A stretch of 64,000 nucleotides of DNA from Pseudomonas lalkuanensis (GTDB taxonomy: Bacteria > Pseudomonadota > Gammaproteobacteria > Pseudomonadales > Pseudomonadaceae), in assembly GCF_008807375.1 (NCBI RefSeq), contig NZ_CP043311.1, positions 1,778,001-1,842,000 of the forward strand. The letters are read 5' to 3'. A program made the position numbers and the translations under genes. Below the pieces are notes generated by a model. The model was not told the origin of the DNA. It saw nothing but the letters and a program-made list of their open reading frames with translations, and did no database searches. This document shows, piece by piece, positions 56,885 through 64,000 of the stretch (position 1 is its first letter; every line of letters begins with the position of its first letter).

Positions 56885-56924
56885 CTGTCACAGGCCTGCA
56901 ACCTCACGTTCATTCTCGATTCAC
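56885..56924 (+). promoter_or_regulatory. PhoB-box-like direct repeats upstream of plcP
   Basis: Four heptamers in 11-base steps: CTGTCAC (56885), CTGCAAC (56896), CGTTCAT (56907), GATTCAC (56918), separated by AGGC, CTCA and TCTC. Against the Pho-box unit CTGTCA(C/T) they match at 7, 5, 5 and 4 of 7 positions. The 7+4 periodicity is that of a double Pho box. A possible -10, GATAAA, is at 56943-56948, 43 bases before the repeats' partner gene begins at 56967 after a CGGAGG ribosome site (56955-56960). Confidence 0.6.
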
Positions 56925-56966
56925 CCCAAGGGCTCACCATCGGATAAACCCCGCCGGAGGTCGCCC

Positions 56967-57800
56967 ATGAGCAGCGTCGAACGCCTGGAACCCGTCACCA
57001 AGACCAAGCCCCGCAAGCAGCATGTGCGCACCCTGTGGATTTCCGACGTCCACCTGGGCACCCGCGACTGCCAGGCCGAGCACCTGGCGCGGTTCCTCAA
57101 GCAGTACCATGCCGACCGCATCTACCTGGTGGGCGACATCATCGATGGCTGGAAGCTTCGCGGCGGTATCTACTGGCCCCAGGCGCACACCAACGTGATC
57201 CGCCGCCTGCTGACCATGAGCAAGCGCGGCACCGAGGTGATCTACGTCACCGGTAACCACGATGAATTCCTGCGCCGCTACTCGGCGCTGATGCTGGGCA
57301 ATATCCAGCTGGTGGACGAGGCGATCCACGAAACCGCCGATGGCCGCCGCATGCTGGTGATCCACGGCGACCAGTTCGACGTGATCACCCGCTACCACAA
57401 GTGGCTGGCCTTCCTCGGCGACTCCGCCTACGAGTTCACCCTGACCCTCAATCGCTGGCTCAACCACTGGCGCGAGCGCTGGGGCTACGGCTACTGGTCG
57501 CTGTCGGCTTACCTCAAGCACAAGGTGAAGAGCGCGGTGAACTTCATCAGCGACTTCGAGGAAGCCATCGCCCACGAATGCGTCAAGCGCGGCCTCGATG
57601 GCGTGGTCTGCGGCCACATCCACCACGCGGAGATCCGCAAGGTCGGCGGCGTGGAATACCTCAATTGCGGCGACTGGGTGGAATCCTGCACGGCCCTGAT
57701 CGAGCACTGGGATGGCAGCATCGAGCTCTATCGCCTGGCCGATGCCCAGGCGCGCGAGATGGAAGCCCGGGCCGTGGAGCTGGTCGAGCCGGCGGCATGA
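56967..57800 (+). CDS. plcP: PlcP-type phospholipid phosphoesterase
   Basis: 277 residues from the ATG at 56967, with CGGAGG 6 bases upstream. Calcineurin-like metallophosphoesterase: WISDVHLGT, LVGDIIDGW, YVTGNHDEF, VIHGDQFD and VCGHIHHAEI supply the metal ligands. It resembles LpxH and is often so named, but pairing with the glycosyltransferase (overlap 4 bases) matches PlcP, which removes head groups from phospholipids so that glycolipids can replace them during phosphate shortage. The PhoB-type repeats upstream support this. Confidence 0.85.
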   Translation: MSSVERLEPVTKTKPRKQHVRTLWISDVHLGTRDCQAEHLARFLKQYHADRIYLVGDIIDGWKLRGGIYWPQAHTNVIRRLLTMSKRGTEVIYVTGNHDEFLRRYSALMLGNIQLVDEAIHETADGRRMLVIHGDQFDVITRYHKWLAFLGDSAYEFTLTLNRWLNHWRERWGYGYWSLSAYLKHKVKSAVNFISDFEEAIAHECVKRGLDGVVCGHIHHAEIRKVGGVEYLNCGDWVESCTALIEHWDGSIELYRLADAQAREMEARAVELVEPAA

Positions 57801-58828
57801 GGATACTGATCGTCAGCGATGCCTGGTCGCCCCAGGTAAATGGCGTGGTCACCAGCCTGCAGGCGCTGATGGCCGAACTCGAGGCCCTGGGTCACCAGGT
57901 GCTGCTGTTGTCGCCCCAGGGCTTCCGCTGCCGGCCTTGCCCGAGCTACCCGGAGATACCGCTGGCCTGGGACCTCTGGCGGATCGGTCCGATGATCGAG
58001 TCGTTCCAGCCGGACTGCGTCCACCTTGCGACCGAAGGTCCGCTCGGTTGGGCCGCGCGTCGCTGGTTGGTGAAGCGTGGGCTGGCCTTTTCAAGCGCCA
58101 TCCACACCCGCTTCCCCGAATACATCCATGGCCGCTGGCCCTGGGTGCCCCTGTCCTGGGGTTATGCCTTCCTGCGCCTGTTCCACCGTCCCAGCCAGGC
58201 GGTGCTGGTGACCACCGAGCGCATGCGCGAGACCTTCGCCAGCCACGGACTGGTCTGGCTCAACCTGTGGCGCAAGGGGGTGGACACGGCGCTATTCCGC
58301 CCGCTGGCGCTGACCAGGCCCGAGCGGCCGGTGTTCCTCTGTGTCGGCCGCCTGGCCACGGAGAAGAACCTGGAGGCCTTCCTCGACCTGGATCTGCCGG
58401 GGGAAAAGTGGCTGGTGGGTGATGGTCCGCTTCGTGCGGAGCTGGAGGTGCGCTATCCCGCTGCGCAGTTCTTCGGCTATCGCCAGGGCGAGGAGCTGGC
58501 ACGCTTCTACGCCCAGGCCAGCGTGCTGGTGTTCCCTTCGCTGACCGATACCTATGGCCTGGTGATGCTCGAGGCGCTGGCCTGTGGTACGCCGGTGGCG
58601 GCCTTCCCTGTGGCCGGTCCGCTGGATGTGCTGGAACCGGGCGTCACCGGTTGCCTGGACGATGACCTGCAACGTGCCTGCCTGGCCGCGCTGGAACTGG
58701 ACCGTGAGCGTTGCGCGGAGTGGGCGGGGCGGTTGTCCTGGCGGGCTTCGGCGCTGGAGTTCCTGGCGCACCAGCCGTTGCTGGATGGGGAGCCTTGTGT
58801 GGCGCTCAATCCAATCGCCGAGCTTTGA
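57797..58828 (+). CDS. agt: Glycosyltransferase Agt (GT4-type, glycolipid synthesis)
   Basis: 343 residues from the ATG in the ATGA at the plcP stop. GT-B fold: N-terminal ILIVSDAWSPQVNGVVTSL and C-terminal donor site LVFPSLTDTYGLVMLEALAC with the EX7E pattern. In P. aeruginosa the gene in this place (agt1, PA3218) makes glycosyl-diacylglycerols from the diacylglycerol released by PlcP. The frame stays open far upstream through plcP, but that part is non-coding in this frame. Confidence 0.85.
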   Translation: MRILIVSDAWSPQVNGVVTSLQALMAELEALGHQVLLLSPQGFRCRPCPSYPEIPLAWDLWRIGPMIESFQPDCVHLATEGPLGWAARRWLVKRGLAFSSAIHTRFPEYIHGRWPWVPLSWGYAFLRLFHRPSQAVLVTTERMRETFASHGLVWLNLWRKGVDTALFRPLALTRPERPVFLCVGRLATEKNLEAFLDLDLPGEKWLVGDGPLRAELEVRYPAAQFFGYRQGEELARFYAQASVLVFPSLTDTYGLVMLEALACGTPVAAFPVAGPLDVLEPGVTGCLDDDLQRACLAALELDRERCAEWAGRLSWRASALEFLAHQPLLDGEPCVALNPIAEL

Positions 58829-58860
58829 CTCGACGGGCCTGCAAGAGTGTCCCGTCCCCG

Positions 58861-60234
58861 TCAGGGAATGATCTTGTCCCGCAGCTTCTCGGCGGCCTGT
58901 TGCAGGGCCTGGATGACCTTGGTCTTGTCGTAGTTCTGGATGCTGTTGGTATCCAGGTACATCGAGAAGCCTGGCAGCTCGTGTTCGACGTAGCTGGAGG
59001 CGGCGCCCAGGTCGCGGCGGAAGTCCACCACCTGGTAGATCTGCACCGGGCGGGTGAAGCCCTTGACGTTTATCTGGCCCTTGTCGCGGCACATGATCAC
59101 ATCCTTCACCAGCGAATAGGTCTCGTGGGAGATGAGGATTTCGCCGGCGTCCGAAGCGCTTTCCAGGCGGCTGGCCAGGTTCACTTCGCGGCCGATGATG
59201 GTGTAGTCCATGCGCGTGTCCGCGCCGAAGTTGCCCACAGTGCAGTAGCCGGTGTTGATGCCCATGCGGATTTCCAGGGGCTTGGTGATGCCCTGGGCGC
59301 GCCATTGCTGGCGCAGCACCTTCATGTGCTTGCGCATGGCCACCGCCATGGAGACGGCGGCTACCGCGTCCTTCTTGGCGCCCTGGGTGGCGGGGTCGCC
59401 GAAGAACACCATCACGCTGTCGCCGACGAACTTGTCGATGGTGCCGCCGTATTTCAGGGCGATCTTCGACATGTCGTTGAGGTAGTTGTTGAGCAGGTCG
59501 GTCAGGGCTTCGGCTTCCAGTTCCTCGGACAGCTCGGTAAAGCCCTTGATGTCGGAGAAGAACACGCTGAGCTTCTTGCGCTGGGTTTCCAGGCGCACGC
59601 TCTTTTTGCCGCTGAAGATCATTTCCCAGACCTGGGGCGACAGATATTTGGCGAGGTTGCGGGCCAGTCGGGCGGCCTTTTCCTGCTCGCGCTTGATCTC
59701 GCTGCGGGCCTGGGCCAGGCGCAGGCCCTGCTGGTGCACGAAGAAGGCGGTAATGCAGATGTAGAGGGTGGTGAAGAGCACGCTGACGACGGTCACCAGC
59801 GCCGGCGTGCCCGCCTTGAATGCGGGCTGCAGGGCCAGGCCGACGACGGCCATGCTGATCAGCGCACCGCCCAGCACCAGGGTCATCTGGCGCAGGCCAC
59901 CGAGGATCATGGCGCTGAAGCACAGGGTCAGCACCACCATCAGCGTGGGGACCACCGAGAATCCCAGCAGGACGACGGAGGCGCCGGCATGGAAGGTGTC
60001 CACGCCGAGGAGGATGCGGTCGGTACGCTGCCCGGGGAAGCGCAGGCTCAGGTGGTGGGCCAGGTGCGGGTAGAGCAGGGCGTAGGGGACCATCCAGAGG
60101 ATGTCGAAGCCAAAATGCTGGACGTAGGTGCCGGCGGCGATGCTGGCGGCGACGGCCATGTAGGCCAGCACGCGGGAGTAGTACTCACGCAGCACGGGCG
60201 TCGCGGTGGAGGGGTCGAGCAAGGTGGGCTTCAT
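58861..60234 (-). CDS. cyaB: Membrane class III adenylate cyclase CyaB
   Basis: 457 residues. N-terminal MASE2-type domain with about six membrane helices (to about residue 175), a linker helix, then a class III cyclase domain: FFSDIKGFTELS (metal Asp), TIDKFVGDSVMVFFGDP (adenine Lys), MDYTIIGREVNLASRLE (transition-state Asn/Arg). Makes cAMP, which in P. aeruginosa acts through Vfr. Convergent with agt. Confidence 0.95.
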   Translation of the reverse strand: MKPTLLDPSTATPVLREYYSRVLAYMAVAASIAAGTYVQHFGFDILWMVPYALLYPHLAHHLSLRFPGQRTDRILLGVDTFHAGASVVLLGFSVVPTLMVVLTLCFSAMILGGLRQMTLVLGGALISMAVVGLALQPAFKAGTPALVTVVSVLFTTLYICITAFFVHQQGLRLAQARSEIKREQEKAARLARNLAKYLSPQVWEMIFSGKKSVRLETQRKKLSVFFSDIKGFTELSEELEAEALTDLLNNYLNDMSKIALKYGGTIDKFVGDSVMVFFGDPATQGAKKDAVAAVSMAVAMRKHMKVLRQQWRAQGITKPLEIRMGINTGYCTVGNFGADTRMDYTIIGREVNLASRLESASDAGEILISHETYSLVKDVIMCRDKGQINVKGFTRPVQIYQVVDFRRDLGAASSYVEHELPGFSMYLDTNSIQNYDKTKVIQALQQAAEKLRDKIIP

Positions 60235-60378
60235 GGCTTGGGTCTGTCCCTGGTGCTTTCTTGACGCCGGGTTGCGGCGTTGGGGGAACGCTGCAAGTCC
60301 TGGGCCATGGCTTCGGCTGGCGCGGGATCATAACCAAGCGAGGGACCGGCGGCCAAGCTGGCACCAGTCCCTTCGTTC

Positions 60379-60696
60379 TCAGAAGCGGATGCGACCGGTC
60401 AGCGCATCCTTGAGCATCACCCAGTCGCCCATGAAGCTGTAGAACGGATACTTGAAGGTGGCGGGCTTGTTCTTCTCGAAGGCGAAATGCCCGACCCAGG
60501 CAAAGCCGTAGCCGGCGAAAGGTATGGCCAGCAGCCAGAGCCACTGCTGGGTCGCCAGGGCGTAACCGAGGATGCCAAGCACCAGCAGACTGCCCACGTA
60601 GTGGAGGCGGCGGCAGGTGTCGTTGCTGTGCTCCTGCAGGTAGTAGGGGTAGAACTCGGCGAAGCTTTGGAAGCGTTGGACGGACTCGGCGGGCAT
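60379..60696 (-). CDS. DUF962 / Mpo1-like membrane protein
   Basis: 105 residues. FAEFYPYYLQEHSNDTCRRLHYVG, read here in part, holds the conserved His/Asp pattern, with two or three hydrophobic helices and WVGHFAFEKNKPATF before a C-terminal FYSFMGDWVML. In yeast Mpo1 is an iron dioxygenase acting on 2-hydroxy fatty acids; the bacterial function is not established. Confidence 0.88.
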   Translation of the reverse strand: MPAESVQRFQSFAEFYPYYLQEHSNDTCRRLHYVGSLLVLGILGYALATQQWLWLLAIPFAGYGFAWVGHFAFEKNKPATFKYPFYSFMGDWVMLKDALTGRIRF

Positions 60697-60839
60697 GGTG
60701 GCTGCTCCAGGTTCTTGTTGTCTGGAGCAGTGTAGGACGGGTGTCTCCTGAGGCCAGTGACAATGGGCGCCACTTTAGTATCCTTGCCGGCACGTCGCCC
60801 TGCTGGCGGCGGCCTCGAACTTCAGAACAAGAAGGCGCC

Positions 60840-61850
60840 ATGAGCGAACGCACGACTTCTTCGAGCTGGGCCCTGGGAATCGTCCAGGCACTGGAAATGG
60901 GTGGAGTGGACTGCCGCAACCTGTTTCCCGAACTTGGCCTCGACTATCAGGCACTGAGCGATCCCGATGCCCGCTTCCCCCAGGACGGCATGACCCGGCT
61001 GTGGCTGCGAGCGGTCGAGCTGTCCGGCAATCCGGCCATCGGCCTGAACATGGCCAAGGTGGTGCGCCCGGCATCTTTCCACGTGGTGGGGTATGCGCTG
61101 ATGTCCAGCCGAACCCTCAAGGAAGGCTTCGCGCGGCTGGTGCGCTACCAGCGGATCATCGCCGAAGGGGCCGACCTCAGTTTCTGCGCCACAGCTGAAG
61201 GCTATGAGTTGCGCCTGTCCATCCACGGCGACCGCCTGCCCCCTGCCCGGCAGAGCGTGGAGGCCTCCATGGCCTATTGCCTGGCGTTCTGCCGCTGGAT
61301 GACGGGGCGACCGATCAACCCGCTGGAGATTCGTTTCCAGGGGGCGGCGCCGGCAAATCTCGAGCCTTATCGCCAGGTGTTCCAGGCACCGTTGCGCTTC
61401 AATGCCGAGCACTGCGCGCTGCTGTTCAGCCGTGCCGACATGGACACGGCGCTGCCCACCGCCAACGAATCCCTGGCCCAGTTGCACGATCGCTTCGCTG
61501 GCGATTACCTGGCGCGCTTTTCCGGCACGCGTGTCACCCACCAGGTGCGGCAGGTGCTCTGCCGCCTGCTACCCCAGGGCGAGCCCAAGCGTGAAGTGGT
61601 GGCGAGCCTGATGCATCTGTCGCAGCGCACCTTGCAGCGCCGCTTGCAGGAGGAGGGAGTCAGCTTCCAGCAACTGCTGGACGACACCCGCCGCGAACTG
61701 GCCGAGCAGTACCTGGCGCAACCCAACCTGACCTTGCTGGAGACTGCCTATCTGCTGGGGTTCGCCGATCCGAGCAACTTCTTCCGCGCCTTCCGCCGCT
61801 GGTTCGACAGCACCCCCGGCGAGTACCGCGCGCGGCTGGAAGAGGTCTGA
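60840..61850 (+). CDS. AraC-family regulator with arabinose-binding-like N-terminal domain
   Basis: 336 residues from the ATG at 60840, with GAAGG about 6 bases upstream. N-terminal Arabinose_bd-type domain (about 20-200, RLWLRAVELSGNPAIGLNMA) and C-terminal AraC helix-turn-helix (about 240-330, MHLSQRTLQRRLQEEGVSF; LLGFADPSNFFRAFRRW). OruR/ArgR-like family; target not visible. Lies between the DUF962 gene and trkH. Confidence 0.88.
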   Translation: MSERTTSSSWALGIVQALEMGGVDCRNLFPELGLDYQALSDPDARFPQDGMTRLWLRAVELSGNPAIGLNMAKVVRPASFHVVGYALMSSRTLKEGFARLVRYQRIIAEGADLSFCATAEGYELRLSIHGDRLPPARQSVEASMAYCLAFCRWMTGRPINPLEIRFQGAAPANLEPYRQVFQAPLRFNAEHCALLFSRADMDTALPTANESLAQLHDRFAGDYLARFSGTRVTHQVRQVLCRLLPQGEPKREVVASLMHLSQRTLQRRLQEEGVSFQQLLDDTRRELAEQYLAQPNLTLLETAYLLGFADPSNFFRAFRRWFDSTPGEYRARLEEV

Positions 61851-61860
61851 TTCGCTCCCG

Positions 61861-61901
61861 TTGTGGGAGCGAATTCATTCGCGATTGAAATCGCTCCCAC
61901 A
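61861..61901. repeat. GGGAGCGAATTCATTCG palindromic repeat, near-full copy
   Basis: TGTGGGAGCGA (61862-61872) and TCGCTCCCACA (61891-61901) are perfect arms around a partly symmetric centre, so the whole element resembles 14527-14568 with two arm mismatches. It lies between the convergent AraC gene and trkH, where a bidirectional terminator would be expected. Confidence 0.75.
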
Positions 61902-61934
61902 GTTGGGCGTCCCGCACAGCGCGCCTTGCGGCCC

Positions 61935-63389
61935 TTAGTGCCGCCAGAAATACGGCGTCATCAGCACCAGCACGGTAAGGATTTCCAGGCGGCCCATCAG
62001 CATGCCGAGGGTCAGCAGCCACTTGGCGCCGTCGGGCAGGCTGGAGAAGTTGCCGGCCGGGCCGATGATCTCGCCCAGGCCGGGACCGACACCCGAAACC
62101 GTCGCCGCGGCGCCGGTGAGCGCGGTGATCCAGTCCAGCCCCATCAGCGACAGGCCTAGCGCGATGGCGCAGATGATGATGGTGAAGAAGAACGAGAAGG
62201 TCAGGATCGAGCGAACGATGTCTTCGTCCAGGCGATGGCCGTTGTAGACCTGCTTGATCACGGCGCGTGGATGTACCAGTTGGGTCAGGTTTGCCTTCAA
62301 CAGGATGTAGGCGACCTGGAAGCGGAAGATCTTGATGCCGCCGGCGGTCGAGCCGGAGCAGCCACCGATGAAGCCCAGGTAGAAGAACAGCATCAGCGAG
62401 AAGTTGCCCCAGAGGCTGTAGTCGCCCAGGGCGAAACCGGTGGTGGTCAGCACCGAGGTGGTGTTCACCGCCACGTGGCGAAGCGCGTCCAGCCAGTGCA
62501 GTTTGGTCGTCATCCAGTACCAGGTGCCGAGCACCAGCCAGATGACCACCAGCAGCGCGAGGAAACCTTGCACCTGCTCATCCTTGAACAGCGCCATGCG
62601 ATGGCCGCGCAGCACCGATACGTAGAGCATGAACGGCAGGCTGCCGAGGATCATCACCACCACGGCCACCCAGTGCACCGCCGGCAGGTCCCACTTGGCC
62701 AGGGACTGGTCGGAGGTGGAGAAACCGCCGGTGGCGATCGCCGACATGGCGTGGTTGACGGCATCGAACAGCCCCATGCCCGCCGCCCAGAAGGCCAGGC
62801 TGCCGAGCAGGGTGAATCCCACATAGATGGCGACGATGTACTTGGCCACCATGTGCGAGCGCGGCATGACCTTTTCCGAGCGATCGGATGATTCGGTCTG
62901 GAACAGGCGCATGCCACCGATGCGCAGCAGCGGCAGGATCGCTACCGCCATGCCGATGAAGCCGATGCCACCCAGCCAGTGCAGCAGCGAGCGCCAGATG
63001 AGGATGCCCGGCGACATGCCGTCCAGGCCGCTCAGTACCGTGGCGCCGGTGGCGGTGATGCCGGACATGCTCTCGAACCAGGCATCGGTGTAGCTGATGT
63101 GCTGGGTGAACAGGAAGGGCAGGGCCGCGAACACGCAAACGATGATCCAGCTCGACACCGTCAGCAGGTACATGTCGCGAGGACGCAAGTGGACGTGCTC
63201 AGGGCGCCCGGGAATGACCAGGGCCAGCCCTGCGATGAAGGTGATCAGGCTCGACCAGACGAAGGAGTTGATGTCGCCTGGGCGGTCGTAGACCACCAGT
63301 GTCAGCACGGGAATGGCCATGCTGACCGCCAAGGTGATCAGGAAGATACCGTTGAGGAAGCCGATGATGCGAAGTGTCGGCAGGGCCAT
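61935..63389 (-). CDS. trkH: Potassium uptake channel subunit TrkH (copy 1)
   Basis: 484 residues with about ten membrane helices and four pore-loop repeats, including TGFALGDYSLWG and SGVGPGLGEIIGP. Takes up K+ with TrkA. The terminal 150 residues are closely similar to the partial gene upstream at 63468-64000, so the two are tandem paralogues 78 bases apart. Confidence 0.95.
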   Translation of the reverse strand: MALPTLRIIGFLNGIFLITLAVSMAIPVLTLVVYDRPGDINSFVWSSLITFIAGLALVIPGRPEHVHLRPRDMYLLTVSSWIIVCVFAALPFLFTQHISYTDAWFESMSGITATGATVLSGLDGMSPGILIWRSLLHWLGGIGFIGMAVAILPLLRIGGMRLFQTESSDRSEKVMPRSHMVAKYIVAIYVGFTLLGSLAFWAAGMGLFDAVNHAMSAIATGGFSTSDQSLAKWDLPAVHWVAVVVMILGSLPFMLYVSVLRGHRMALFKDEQVQGFLALLVVIWLVLGTWYWMTTKLHWLDALRHVAVNTTSVLTTTGFALGDYSLWGNFSLMLFFYLGFIGGCSGSTAGGIKIFRFQVAYILLKANLTQLVHPRAVIKQVYNGHRLDEDIVRSILTFSFFFTIIICAIALGLSLMGLDWITALTGAAATVSGVGPGLGEIIGPAGNFSSLPDGAKWLLTLGMLMGRLEILTVLVLMTPYFWRH

Positions 63390-63467
63390 GGGGTCCGTTT
63401 CAGGCAGGGGGGCGAAAGGCGCAATTCTAACCCTGCGCCGCGTCCTGTAAACCAGGGCATGGTGGCT

Positions 63468-64000
63468 TCAGTGCCGCCAGAACTTCGGTGTGAACAGCAC
63501 CAGCACCGTGAGGATCTCCAGGCGGCCGAGCAGCATACCGATGGTCAGTAGCCATTTGGCTGAATCCGGCAGGGTGGAGAAGTTGCCCGCCGGGCCTATG
63601 ATGGGGCCCAGCCCTGGCCCCACGTTGCATACCGCTGTGGCGGCACCAGTGAGGGCGGTAACCCAGTCCAGGCCCAGCAGGCAGAGGCCAAGGGCGATCA
63701 CGGCGATGGTGGTGGTGAAGAAGAACGAGAAGGTAATCAGCGAGCGGACGATGTCGTCGTCGAGGTTGTGGCTGTTGTACTGCTGTTTGATCACCGCGCG
63801 CGGGTGCACCAGCTGCTGCAGGTTGGCCATCAGCAGTTGCCAGGCCACCTGGAAACGGAAGATTTTCAACCCGCCGGCGGTGGAGCCGGAGCAGCCGCCG
63901 ACGAAGGTCAGGTAGAAAAACAGCATCACCGCGAAGCTGCCCCAGAGGGTGTAATCGCCCAGAGCGAAGCCCGTTGTGGTGACGACGGAGGTAATGTTCA
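63468..64000 (-). CDS. trkH: TrkH (copy 2, 3' part only)
   Basis: The last 176 or so residues are present; the 5' end is beyond the window. Contains TGFALGDYTLWG, GGCSGSTAGGLKIFRFQ and CNVGPGLGPIIGPAG and ends PKFWRH. Similar to copy 1 throughout but with differences at many positions, so it is a diverged paralogue rather than a recent duplication. Confidence 0.93.
   Translation of the reverse strand, partial: NITSVVTTTGFALGDYTLWGSFAVMLFFYLTFVGGCSGSTAGGLKIFRFQVAWQLLMANLQQLVHPRAVIKQQYNSHNLDDDIVRSLITFSFFFTTTIAVIALGLCLLGLDWVTALTGAATAVCNVGPGLGPIIGPAGNFSTLPDSAKWLLTIGMLLGRLEILTVLVLFTPKFWRH

Noticed and set aside
57401..57796. Upstream open extension of the agt frame
   Set aside because: It runs through plcP in another frame and has low-complexity Arg/Pro-rich content; homology begins at the ATG at 57797.
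1..64000. CRISPR arrays, tRNA/rRNA genes, insertion sequences, prophage
   Set aside because: No regularly spaced direct repeats, structural RNA signatures, transposase or phage genes were recognised on reading the window.

Overview
This is a high-GC gammaproteobacterial chromosome segment. The flagellar/chemotaxis proteins, the ParC-ParP-CheW run, the CcmA-I cluster, PlpD, BapF and the PlcP-Agt-CyaB neighbourhood all point to Pseudomonas sensu lato, probably a relative of the P. aeruginosa / P. resinovorans group. The genus call rests on recalled protein families and gene order; no search was run. No rRNA, tRNA, CRISPR array, insertion sequence or prophage was seen.

Bases 1-28951 form one uninterrupted plus-strand motility block. 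It starts with the end of fliF, then fliGHIJ (MS ring, C ring, export ATPase). Next comes the HsbA-HsbR-HptB partner-switch module, then fliK and fliLMNOPQR-flhB (C ring, export gate, rod/hook length control). flhA-flhF-fleN-fliA follow (export gate, polar placement, number control, sigma-28), then cheYZAB, motCD, parC-parP, cheW and a DUF2802 gene. Sigma-54 promoters lie upstream of fliL and flhA, and a sigma-28-like site lies upstream of parP. Many genes overlap or abut, so translational coupling is likely.

Bases 29011-34299 hold a minus-strand three-gene operon inserted between the chemotaxis block and the ccm region. It encodes an MMP-like zinc metallopeptidase without a signal peptide, a 99-residue lipocalin-like protein, and a 924-residue fusion of a HAD domain to an M1-type (HExxH-x18-E) peptidase domain. 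I know of no described system with this composition; it is the best candidate for something new here. A secreted rhodanese and a FlhB-C-terminal-like / FliK-like gene pair follow.

Bases 37091-44483 are the complete cytochrome c maturation operon ccmABCDEFGHI plus a trailing lipoprotein gene. Bases 44842-49785 carry a DUF4124 protein, an unknown membrane protein, and a LuxR-type regulator divergent from an amino-acid permease and a BapF-type beta-aminopeptidase. Then come sbp (sulfate binding), plpD (type Vd secreted patatin), a SelT/W/H-like protein, hldD, an EamA transporter, csaA and an AraC regulator.

Bases 56967-58828 encode PlcP and Agt, the phosphate-stress lipid-remodelling pair. An 11-bp-periodic series of PhoB-box-like heptamers lies directly upstream. 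cyaB, a DUF962/Mpo1-like gene, another AraC-type regulator and two tandem trkH genes (the second cut by the window edge) finish the window. Dispersed palindromic repeats mark several gene boundaries.
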